From assembly GCF_032854445.1 (NCBI RefSeq), contig NC_088295.1, forward strand, positions 68,789,058-68,853,057: DNA of 64,000 bases, given 5' to 3'. This document shows positions 35,371 to 46,700 of this stretch, one piece after another. This stretch comes from Liolophura sinensis (lineage: Eukaryota; Mollusca; Polyplacophora; Chitonida; Chitonidae). A program made the position numbers and the translations under genes. The notes under the pieces are model-generated. The model was not told where the DNA came from and searched no databases. It worked only from the letters and a program-made list of their open reading frames with translations. Positions within the stretch are counted from its first letter, which is position 1. Each line of letters begins with the position of its first letter.

Positions 35371-35697
35371 TGGGGCTTAACAATTTAGCAGTCATATGAT
35401 GACGAAGGAGTCCCTAGAGTGTATGCAATGTGCCTCCTTGTGGCAGGACGGATTTCCACCGCTCTTTTATCCAGTGCTGCTTCAATGAGACGCCTTACCG
35501 AAGGCAAGTAAGCAGCCCCGCCCGAACCATTATACCGATACGGGTCAACCAGTCGTTGCACTATCCCTTTCATGCTGAACGCCAACGAGGTAGTTACAAA
35601 TTCCACTTTTAAGGTCTTAGGTGTGACTCGACCCAGGGTTGACCCTGAATCTATCGCTCCCGAAGCAGACGCTCTACCAACTGTGCTATCGGGGCCG
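35371..35697 (-). repeat. tRNA-derived SINE, fourth family, near full length, minus orientation
   Basis: On the minus strand it begins GGCCCCGATAGCACAGTTGG, an A-box match (TAGCACAGTTGG), continues TAGAGCGTCTGCTTCGGGAG, then the CAGGGTCAACCCTGGGTCGA B-box region, CTGGTTGACCCGTATCGGTA and GATAAAAGAGCGGTGGAAAT, and ends ATCATATGACTGC. Confidence 0.85.
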
Positions 35698-35944
35698 GTC
35701 AAAGAAACGAAAAATAGGACAAAAAATTTTTGGCCAGAAAATGACATGAGAATATGGTCTGCTTAGTCGAAAGCTACTTTAATCTAGATGGTCTGAACAA
35801 TCGGTTCTTACTATACACCCAGTGTCTTTGTCAGACGAACTGATTTCCCATTGTACAAAATATCTGATCTTTAGTCCTTGTGCGTGGGTGTTGATCATCG
35901 ATCGCTAGGTGATTGGGGGTGCATAATCAAGTGTGCTCGATCTG

Positions 35945-36600
35945 TGCAGTACCTTTATGTAGAAAAGTGTGTCACGTGTGCGTACAATACCTCCATGTAG
36001 AAAAGTGTGTCACGTGTCTGTCTCCATGTAGAAAAGTGTGTCACGCGTCTATGCAGTACCTCCATGCAGAAAAGTGTGTCACGCGTCTATGCAGTACCTC
36101 CATGTAGAAACGTGTCTGTAAGTACCTCCATGTAGAAAAGGGTGTCACGTGTCCGTACAGTACCTCCATGTAGAAAAGTGTGTCACGAGTCTGTGCAGTA
36201 CCTCCATGTAGAAAAAGTGCCATGCGTTTGTGCAGTACCTCCATGTAGAGAAGTGTCTCGTGTTTATGCAGTACCTCCATGTACAAAAGTGTGTCACGTG
36301 TCTGTACAGTAGCTCCATGTATAAAAGTGTGTGGCGCATCTGTGCAGTGCCTCCATGTAGAAAAGTGTCACGCGTCTGTGCAGCACCTTCATGTAGAAAG
36401 GTGTGTCACGCGTCTGTGCAGTACCCTATGTGGAAAAGTGTGTCACGCGTCCATGCAGTACGTGCATATAGAAAAGTGTGCCACGCGCCTGTGCAGTACC
36501 GCCATTGAGAAAAGTGTGTCACGTCTCTGTGCAGTATCTCCAGGTAGAAAAGTGTATCACGTGTCTGTGCAGTAGCTCCAGGTAGAAAAATGTGTCATGC
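35945..36600. repeat. 38-bp minisatellite
   Basis: About 17 units of GTACCTCCATGTAGAAAAGT + GTGTCACG(C/T)GTCTGTGCA. Unit lengths vary slightly through small deletions, and the open frames through it on both strands are repeat by-products. Confidence 0.9.
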
Positions 36601-38164
36601 GGATATACAGAATCTCAGCATTGACTTGCACAAGTGACATGAGTTATGCTAATAGAAGAATAAAGAACGGACGGCTGAAGAGACCTTCTTCTTACTAACC
36701 AGCCCTCGTATTTATCAAATGTCTTAGGTCAAAAATTCAAACGCGGCTGCAAATAAAATGCTTTGCTCTGGAAAGATTAAAATGTGAAAACTGATTCCTT
36801 ACTCCAGCACAATGTACTAACCACAATTCGAGTTGGGCTCCTCCTGGGTTTGGCCTTTTAAGGACTTGGAATTTATGACTTAAGTCTTAAGTTGCTTGAT
36901 AATTACAGGCCCTGAGCCTCAGTGGCCCATGGTAAAGGCATTGAACATACTTGGACTGACATCAGTTAAGTCGTTGTCTATTTACATTTATACAAACCTT
37001 ACAGTATACAGTACAGCGAGGCCTTATTTCATTAGGCCTACCTTCTAGGAGGCCTGATCTGATCGAGTTGTATACAGACCTGAATTTGTTTCAGCTATAT
37101 GTTTCATGTACCAACAACCACCTGCATTCATTGATCATCTTATTAAAAGAGCCTGAAATTTGTACTTGCACTACATTCTTTCAAGTTTGGTCCATACATC
37201 CGAATAAAAAAAAGACCTGAGCTTGGTCCTACTTGATCTGGATAAGTTCACATGACATCATAATTATCATACGTTACGTTCACCTATATATGGATATAAG
37301 TACAAAAGTGGACGCCGAATCCGTTCTCACACCGCCTTTTATGGATTTGTATTTTCCAAATATTATGGAATAACAGCGAAGAAATATTATTTTATTGAGA
37401 TAATCTGATAATAGTTTACGCCAAATATATTGTCAGCAGACATAAAATACAAACTATACCAACAAAATTAACCAAATGGGAAATTAATAAGGGTAGAAGA
37501 TAAATGTTCCCGCAGAGCATGACCATTAATTCATCATTCGTATATAGCCAGGAATATATCATATATTCACGGACTTGATCCCGATTTCCATCACCCAGAA
37601 CCAAGATGTATAGGAACAGTAGGCCATCTAGGTAAAATTTGTCGAATAAATTATCTAGATCAAGAAGTAAATGCTTTCAGTGATAAAAAAAATTAATATC
37701 ATGGTGTAGCTGATTTAAATTATGAGGCCTACTTCAAATGACTTGACCATCACTGAATACACGTTACACGGCTTGGGTGGGATTTAACTGAAGTTAGGTA
37801 CGTAAGATCGTCAGACACCATATGATTTGTGTAAGTTGGCCATATTCCGTTAAAATAACGTTTATTAAATTTACTTCTGATATATAAGGGTGACTTCCTG
37901 CATTTAAAGCTAACTTACGTAAAAACATATGTGCTTTCACCGCAAAGACATTTTTTAAAAAAATCTTGCACACGAATACTTATATTTTTCATTTTTTTAT
38001 TTTTTCATTAATATGAAGGCTGTCATTATGATAGGTAGGAGAAACCAGAGTGCGCCAGGTAAGCCGATGATCATTGGCAACTTACCGAAGAGCTTTTCCA
38101 TTTGTGTCATGTACACCATATCCGTGAAAGATCGTCGACTGTTTATTGTCACCAACGACCCACA

Positions 38165-38250
38165 AGCAGTGAGGACAGGCGAAGCTACAAATTCTCTGCT
38201 TAAGGCCGGTTTTGAACTTGCAACTCCTATTACCTAGCGATTAAGACATT
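38165..38250 (-). repeat. Possible tRNA-like SINE head, minus orientation
   Basis: The minus strand reads CTTAATCGCTAGGTAATAGG, then GCAAGTTCAAAACCGGCC, a B-box-like phrase about the right distance after an A-box-like one. Nothing recognisable of a body follows. Confidence 0.3.
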
Positions 38251-38638
38251 GTAATTTCAGATGTAAGGTGATTCCGACCGCCGTTTTATTCAGAATTTGG
38301 ATTAAACACGGATCACGTCAACAACACAAATGGTTGTCTGGCTTAAATGAGAGCTGATGACTTTAAGCCGGAAACTCGGGTTCATACGATTATGTCCTAT
38401 ATGGCAAGCGGAAATTGTGCCGCCTTATTGTACTGCGCATCACCGGTGATGACGGCGTAATAGACATGCAATGGGTCACGTGACCAACACTAATCCTACC
38501 TGTGATTTATAATGCGATGATTTCAGGCCACTTATGAAATCGTTGTTTCACATAGTAATGAGTCAAAGTTATTCCATTAAATGACACTGAATTTAACATT
38601 TTGGCTTTTTTTGAAATGCCTGTATTTCAATTCCATTG

Positions 38639-38801
38639 GCCGCCCGTACGTGTGAAGGTCTACCAGCAACCTGCGGATGATCGTGGGTTTCCACCGGGCT
38701 CTGCCATCATAATGCTGGCCGCCGTCGTATAAGTGAAATATTCTTGAGTAGGGCGTAAAACACTAATCAAGTAAATAAATAAATAAATAAATTCAATTCG
38801 A
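38639..38801 (+). repeat. SINE (common family), core and tail
   Basis: GTACGTGTGAAGGTCTACCA, GCAACCTGCGGATGATCGTG, CTCTGCCATCATAATGCTGG, CCGCCGTCGTATAAGTGAAA and AGTAGGGCGTAAAACACTAA, ending in (AAAT)n. The head is missing. Confidence 0.85.
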
Positions 38802-40892
38802 TTGATCCTTTCGTTTTATCCGGTGCTAGGAATTGTGCATGTATCACTCCGTCATTTAATCATTTAAATAAAGTGAAAAAGAGTCGCTGCACTGAGTAAC
38901 CAGACCGGTCATACGTTCAATTTAGAAAGACCTGTACATCAACGACTACTTCGTCTTCCTTAAACACAAACTAAGGTGCAAATGAGGGCATATATATAGA
39001 GAGAGAGTTGCTTTGTGTATCTGAAGCCGTTTAAGGTAGATACTTTGCAGTTTTCTTTTCACACACTAATTAAGTAACACCCAAACACTGTTACAGCACG
39101 GAAAAATCTGATTTTGCCCAAGATTAATATATCGAGTATCCACGATACGTGATCCTACGTCAGCAGATCTTGATAAACGAGTGGTGTAATTTTTGCCCGA
39201 AGATATTCCTAACCATGGTCGATTATCGAATCGTCAGCTCTAACTAAATGTCAACGTTAATATCACATTCGAGGCCCATGTGAAACAAACCTAGAGTGTC
39301 AACATCAAATGTTAGAAAGATAAACATTACCTATACAGTGAAACATGCAGGCTACACTTTCCTTTTGATGTTTTCTGAACGCCATGCTCCTTTTTTATGA
39401 CTTGGCAAAACCGCTTGGTGTCCGGTTTGATGGCTTGACTAGCTGTCCAAGGATGCATTTTGATTGCTGCATCCGTTTAAGGCTAAGATGACCAAAAGTA
39501 TTTAACTTATATACACTAAATTACATATCGATCGTTTACCTGTTTACAAAATTCGCAGCACTCGTCTCAGTCTGGTTTCGCCAATATGGTGTAGTAGGAA
39601 TGTGAGTTTTTGACAAAATCATTAAACAATTGAACAACAACCACCATCGGTGAAAAAGGACTTGGAACCATAACTTACACTCTGAAAAATAAGCTCTTCA
39701 AACGACAGAAGAGTACCGGTAAGTTTTTAGTGATGATAAACGGCTTTACGTTATTGCTACAAACTATGATGGGATGTGGGACAGAATACTTTTGTTGGTG
39801 TAATCGGACATTGTGTTGTCCATAACACAATATTAGAAACATAATCTGCACATTACAGCATCGATCACAAAGCCTTCTAATATTACAAGATGTGGTTTCC
39901 AGAGTGTACCATTCTTCCTACAAACAGTATTTAGTCTATTTACAGTTGTAATAAAACGTGGAAGAGTAATGGAACCATGGAACATATGAAAAGAGAGATA
40001 ACTCGTTATCTCTGGTCTAAAGCCACTGGAATTCTTTCCATTTCATTCAAAAGAAAGAGTGCTCAAACACCCTAAAAAGACGACCAGAAAAAAAACGGAC
40101 AAACCAACATAATGATACACTCAAAACGGTGATCAGGAGAACAGAGTAATTAAGTTTCAAATCAAATTTGGCTATTATTAAGCACAGCAGGTTCTGGAGA
40201 TACATCGCACGGATCATGCTAATACCACATGCTACGATGCCAAAATACAGACGACAGACTACCAAGCGGGCCGCTAAACGTATTTTTAGAAGCTGATCAA
40301 CTTCACTGAGCACCAAGTGGGTTTTATTTTAGAGCGTTACCTAATACATATCCAAACTCACAGAAACATTCTTACAATGTTATAATAAACAATCATATAA
40401 TATAAAGTCCCTGACACAGAATATATAATGGGATCTACCTTATAATGTCCTCGTCGATTTTACAAAAGCCCAACGGAGGTAAAATGTCAACCGGCAGAGG
40501 TTCACCGAGAAGTAGTGACCAGGTACCCTGTACGTATCCGACTGACATCTCAGCTTGGGTTCATCGGCGTTTGTTGCCGACGATAACATAATATATACCA
40601 TAACATTGTATGGGGTCACAAGATCTGGATTTCGCTATTCGACCTTATCAAAATTAGCTTTATCTTTCAGAAACACACAATTGGGAGTAAGTCTAGACTG
40701 ATGTATAACAGGTCTTCTCAGGAGGTCTTCATGGTGATCAGAATGGTAGGCACCAGATTTCCTTATATTCAGCCAGTGGTGTCATTCATTTCAAAGGCAT
40801 GGCGATGAGGGGGTTTTAAAGTACACTGTGATGATACAGACGCTACGTGGGATAAAAAGGAGAAACTATATAGTCCATACACCTCATTTTGT

Positions 40893-41112
40893 CGGGGGCC
40901 TCCTGGCCTGGTCGTTCGCCTGCTGGCATATCAGACCTAGATACCTTTTACCCATGCGACCGCTATTCAAGTCCAGTTCATGCTGGCTTCCTCTCCGGTC
41001 GTATGTGGGAAGGTCTGCCAGCAACCTGCGGATGGTCGAGGGTTTCCTCCCATCATAATGTTTCCCTCATCGTATTAGTGAAATAATCCTGAGCTGGGTG
41101 TAAAACACAAAC
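40893..41112 (+). repeat. SINE (common family), nearly full length but diverged
   Basis: The head GGGGGCCTCCTGGCCTGGTC is followed by an altered anticodon-like region, a weak B box (TTCAAGTCCAG), CATGCTGGCTTCCTCTCCGG, GTCGTATGTGGGAAGGTCTG, GCAACCTGCGGATGGTCGAG and a mutated tail. Confidence 0.75.
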
Positions 41113-41301
41113 CAAAAACAACTAAATCATTATGATGTTATTTTCAGGAAACTGATCTTCATACAAAAAGAGAAATTCTTTAAAAAAAAAAAAAGGGAAA
41201 ATCTAATACCTGGGTGTACACAAGAAATTAAAATTTTCTTAATCTCAGGTCCAAAGAGACTATCCATAATCGGTGCATATACTGAAGCTGGGCATTAAAA
41301 A

Positions 41302-41416
41302 ACTTTCTGTAATTTCCAGGTGGTCATGGGTTTCATCGGACGGTGCAAGGTTTCCTCCAACTCTATAAGAGAAATATGCTTGAATACGTAGTAAACACCA
41401 ATCAAATAAAATAAAA
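41302..41416 (+). repeat. Old SINE fragment (common family)
   Basis: GGTGGTCATGGGTTTCATCG, GCAAGGTTTCCTCCAACTCT, ATAAGAGAAATATGCTTGAA and AAACACCAATCAAATAAAAT preserve the family order with deletions. Confidence 0.65.
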
Positions 41417-42529
41417 TACCATAAATGATAAATTTCCGATTGCCATAGACAGAACACATTCTCACACTGATATGTCATCAATTAAGGAGCGTTAAGGTGC
41501 ACACTATGAATTACTTTTTAGTCACTTCAGGATGACTAAAAGGCCCCAAAACAGAAGGAAGAATAGCGTAATCACATTGTGATTACAACACTGGAAACGT
41601 TGATGTCGTCTTGCATTGTCGAGATCGTTACGGTAAGTGAATGGCCCATGTTAAAAGATAGGTAGATAAAATTTGAACCGCTGACTGACAGATCAACCAA
41701 CCGACCGATAACCCACCAACCGGCAAGCCAAATGACGACTGCTCCCCGTTGTAACTAAAGATCTGATTTAAAGCCAGATCTGATTTTAAAATTTACAGCA
41801 TCAGTGTTAGCAAGTGCGAACGGGGTACTATTCCATCCTTCATAATGCATCCCACAACGACTGTAATTAACAGAGGGAAGAACGAATTTTAAAAATGAAC
41901 AAATCATTGCCAATAAAAAAAACGTTCAAAAGCATTCATAGAACTTATTTCTCATTTTTATTTCAAAAATAAGGAAAAGCTCAGATAACAGTTGTTATCC
42001 TTATACAAACGTATGTTAGATTTCATCATTATTTTTATTTACACTTGAGATCATGTTTTCTAACATATTGCAAATTTCGACGGACACATCCAGTTGCTAT
42101 CTAAAATATTCCACAGCAGGTGTGTCAAAAGTAAAACTTTATATATGAAATATCACAGACATATATGAAAACATGAATGTATCATAACATAGTCAACATT
42201 ACCTCAAAAACAAAAACATAAAGACGCCAATAACATATCACAGAATTGCAAACAAGTGCTTAACAGAATTAGATTCGTAACATGAATGTAGGGATTGGTG
42301 ACATGAACGCAGGGATTATAACAAGCAAAATCCACTAAAACAGTAAGTCAATAAATGCATAAAAATACTTATATTATTTCTGATGAATAAGAACAAAATT
42401 AATTTTACAAGAATATGCCCTTCGGGACACAAATCTTAGAAGAATGTTGGTGACAATTATCACATGTGACACAAACATTAGTGCTAAGAATCCTCTTTTT
42501 GATAGAAATGATAGCGCTAAGTATTCCTT

Positions 42530-43066
42530 TAACATATATGTAGACATATACTTCCTAACCCAAGTCTCTGAAATAGGTCTACATACATACATGTAGACAT
42601 ATACTTCCTAACCCAAGTCTCTGAAATAGGTCTACATACATACATGTAGACATATACTTCCTAACCCAAGTCTCTGAAATAGGTCTACATACATACATGT
42701 AGACATATACTTCCTAGCCCAAGTCTCTGAAACAGGTCTACATACATACATACATGTAGACATATACTTCCTAACCCAAGTCTCTGAAATAGGTCTACAT
42801 ACATACATGTAGACATATACTTCCTGGCCCAAGTCTCTGAAATAGGTCTACAAACATACATGTAGACATATACTTCCTAACCCAAGTCTCTGAAACAGGT
42901 CTACATACATACATGTACATGTAGACATATACTTCCTACCCCAAGTCTCTGAAATAGATCTACATACATACATGTAGACATATACTTCCTGGCCCAAGTC
43001 TCTGAAATAGGCCTACATACATACATGTAGACATATACTTCCTAACCCAAGTCTCTGAAATAGGTT
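42530..43066. repeat. 53-bp minisatellite, about ten copies
   Basis: Units run ACATGTAGACATATACTTCC + TAACCCAAGTCTCTGAAATAGGTCTACATACAT. They are almost identical, with a few 4-bp (ACAT) expansions and occasional C/G for A changes, which indicates young or homogenised copies. Confidence 0.95.
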
Positions 43067-43767
43067 AAAAGGGTCTCACTTTATATTGTCTCAATATAAA
43101 GTAAGGAGGGAAGCACTGGGGGAATTTGGTGCTCATCAGTGGTTTCAAGATAAGACTAGAGTAAAATTAATAATGTAAAGAAACGAATGAATACAGGCTT
43201 TCTGGGCATTCATCAAGTTGTCATCTTTGTTACACCTGCTAAATAGCCTATATAAAACAATGTGTTTAATCCGTTAGCATAATTCATACCTGGATAAATC
43301 AAAATGCAGTCACAGATCAAAGCATTTTAATCACTTTCTTAAACTATCTGAACACCTTGTTTTAATATGCCACCTTAAGATTTAGCCCAGACTGGAACTT
43401 GTAACTGCTTATGACAAGAATCAATTGTTGTTGTTTTTTTTTTTAAATTTTTAAAAATTCTTGTTTAATGCCATATTGGCAATGTCACAAGAAGACTCAG
43501 TAAATGCAGCTTTTTGATATTTGTCATTCTTAATTAACTGATTACTGATTAACATTTTCCAGTTATACTATGGCATCTGGTTGCCTCTCGGGGTAAAGCA
43601 CTAACCTTCGGCAAATCACTGACAAACTTGCATGCCTTATAGGTGGTCTTCAATGAAAGTTTGATGGCACAAATGACCCTATGAACCTCACTGACAGCTT
43701 ATTGTGACCAACACCCTTGCTACCAGTGCAGAGATCTGAGGAACTGTTGAGCCAAGCCTCCAATCCA

Positions 43768-46700
43768 TCACCACACCATGGCTAAGGCTATTTTCTCTGC
43801 CATGGTCCTAGTATGATGGCACCCCTTCTCTGCCTTATGCCGTGCATGGTTCATCCTGGCTCTGTTCCTCTCCACCCTCCACTGGCCATCAGTTAGGTCC
43901 TCCAGGGCACTGATCACCTCGCTCTGCTCACACACCCCTGTCAGCTGCTCCTCCTGGTTCTGCAGAGAAGCTACCAGGTCTGGGAATTCCCTCAAGATGG
44001 CTCTACTGGAAGCAGCAAGCTGAACAAAACAAGCTATACACTGATTTGTTTATTTCTTTAATTGATTGTCGTTTAAAGCCATAAGACTTTTTAAAGTGGT
44101 GACCAGTCTTGTGGGTGAAGGAAACCAAAACACCCAGAATAAACCACCGACCTTTAGGGAGTCACTGGCAAACTCTCCCACATGAGGCATATTTCAAATT
44201 GGAACTTGCAAAACCACAAAAGACAGCCCTGCAGGACATGGATTTCCACCATGGCCCCATGAACAACATAAAAAAATTCATGGACCAAAAACCAAATTGT
44301 ACTAGCACATATTTTTTATACCTTAAGAATGCAGGGCTGGGATAATTTGGATTTGATCTCTGTATCTGTATGACCTTTCTCTGTCACAGAGAAACTCCTG
44401 CATAACATTTTTTTAGTATCAACTTGTTTAGTTTATTAACAAAAACCAAACATGAGGGTATTATAATTCAACAAGAAAACGCACATTTCAACATAAAAAT
44501 TCAGCATGTACCATTTGATGTTAATGTTCCCTTTATGATGTATATTGAGGCTATCATTTCAAAAGATATTTGATGAATAGGTATATTAGCCTGTAAATAA
44601 CTAAAATATGTTCAAATGACTACATGCTTAAGTACTCTTTCATTTTCAATTAAAGAAATGTAAGTGTTTTGAGTTACAATTGTATGACCAGTGTTTCCCA
44701 TTCTTCTTGTCAGAGTGTGTGTAAATTAATTAAACATGGCCAACAATCAATGTTAGGTGTAAAATTTGTTTGGTTACAAATATCATACCTCAAACCTCAT
44801 ACATCAAGCAACCATTAGGTCCAATAAATATGAATGTTTCAGTTCCCTAAACTGTATTTACACAGATGATTGCCAGTTGACTCCACGTCTGGCTATGTAA
44901 ACATTGCTGTAGAATATGCAGCATCTCTAATTTGTACCATACTGAAAACAAAACAGGTTTAAAACAAAAGTGCTTCTAGTTCAGCTAACTATAGGTCCCA
45001 ACCCCAAAATCCAGAACATAAGGGAGGTAACTGAAGACAACCTACCTCCATGTTGAACACATCAAACACCAGCTTAACATCTTTTCGCAGATTTAGCTCC
45101 CTTGTTGTCTGCACTTCAAGGTGATAAAACCCATCTTTTTCTACAATCTGTCAATACAAAAAATTGATACCTGTGCAGGACTTTTGGTGGTGGCAAAATG
45201 TACGTGTAACATTATTAGTTTAATGCACTGTGTTTACGTCAACAATCAGAAATTTGATGAGAGTAAAAAATATTACAAAATGAAGGACTAATTTCATGGG
45301 GGGTTTATCGTCATTTTTCAAACAAAGATACAAGACCTCAAATCTTGCAAAAAATGTGCATTTTTTGAGGCAAATAACTGTGACAGAATCTTAATCTTTA
45401 GGCTGAATGTTTTGCTTAGGATATCATCCAACCTTGCAAACAAAGCTCAAAACACCTTCAGTTGAAGGCTTCAATAGAACTGTCAGAACGGCGGGAAAAG
45501 GAACATCATGGACCAAATTTTAAGTCAATTAAAGATATCCTACTACAGCATGACGCTTACGAATTTCAAATACATCCCACTGTCTCATTCAAGCATCCCA
45601 GCACACTGTCCCAACCAAGACATGATGAGAGCACTTAGTTGTGACATAGATACTCTATAAATGTTAATTTTTATAAAATCGTTCAATAATTTGGACAAGC
45701 CTAAATTTATATCTTTGCTATAAGCAGTTGTTTAAGCAAGGCACACACCTGTAACGGGTTTTCATCTGGGAAGGCCTCTTTCAAACATTCCACACAAGTC
45801 TCCAGGTTACACTTAATGGACTCCAGCACCCCCAGAAGGAAGCAGGCCTCTCTAAACCTCCTAAAGGCCAGGGACTGATGAGAACACAGATCATCCACAC
45901 GCTTCACAATACGGTCACACCGTTGGAAAATTTCATCAAACTGGAGGAAAAGGGAGAATTAATCATTCACATGATATACTCACTAGTATTTTGTTACCCT
46001 GTAATATTAGCAGACCAGGAGCACACATTGGGCACATAAACGTATTCCTTGTAAAACTGATTCATGTTTATGTATACAAATTATGCTACTGTACCTAAAT
46101 AATAATGCAAATACCTTTCAACATTCAAGCATTTACCCTAGTTCTTCAATCTTTTCAACCCCCTATGCTACGAATATATTGAAACATTCTGAGAGAACTG
46201 TGCAGTGTAGAGAAATAATTTGCATAGTTTTATGAAGCCTGCATCTTTAATGAAACAAACAAATCCTTTTACTGTTATTTTCATAATAATTGTATGCATA
46301 AATTCCTCTGAAAAATGTACATTAGTTGTTGAAAACGTCGAAGGTTTACAGTAAGAAAAATCCCAATGTATGGAATGACTGAATACTACAAACCGCATGA
46401 CATATAAACACAACTAGTCTAGATACTGGGCATGTGCTGTGCATGGTATAACCTGATTAATGCCAAGAAGTTCCATGTCAGTAGGGATTGTCTCCCCTTG
46501 TCTGGAGTGCACTGCTGGGCTGGTCACTGGTCTCCATTTCTCCACAGTGTGTGGGTACTTCTTCACGACCAGGTAACGGACCAGACTCTGTATGGCTCCC
46601 TCCACTGACCCATCATTAGCGCTAGATGATACCATCACACTGTGAACAGACCATGAAGTGTAGACAGAGAAATTAAAGACGAAATTTATGACTGGGAAAG

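Larger units (their letters stand above)
36610..42525. other. Gene-poor AT-rich region with scattered SINE copies
   Basis: No coding region is supported. SINE copies at 38165, 38639, 40893 and 41302 are listed separately. A 14-bp palindrome CATCACCGGTGATG lies near 38438. The remainder shows no motif I can name. Confidence 0.4.

Noticed and set aside
35385-35747. 120-codon minus-strand frame
   Set aside because: It reads through a near full-length tRNA-derived SINE.
35913-36575. Cys-rich repeat proteins on both strands
   Set aside because: They are products of the 38-bp minisatellite, present in several frames at once.
40047-40316. 89-codon hydrophobic minus-strand frame
   Set aside because: Hydrophobicity comes from AT-rich codons; there is no promoter, splice or domain support.
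42632-42832. Repeat protein on the minus strand
   Set aside because: It is the translation of the 53-bp minisatellite.
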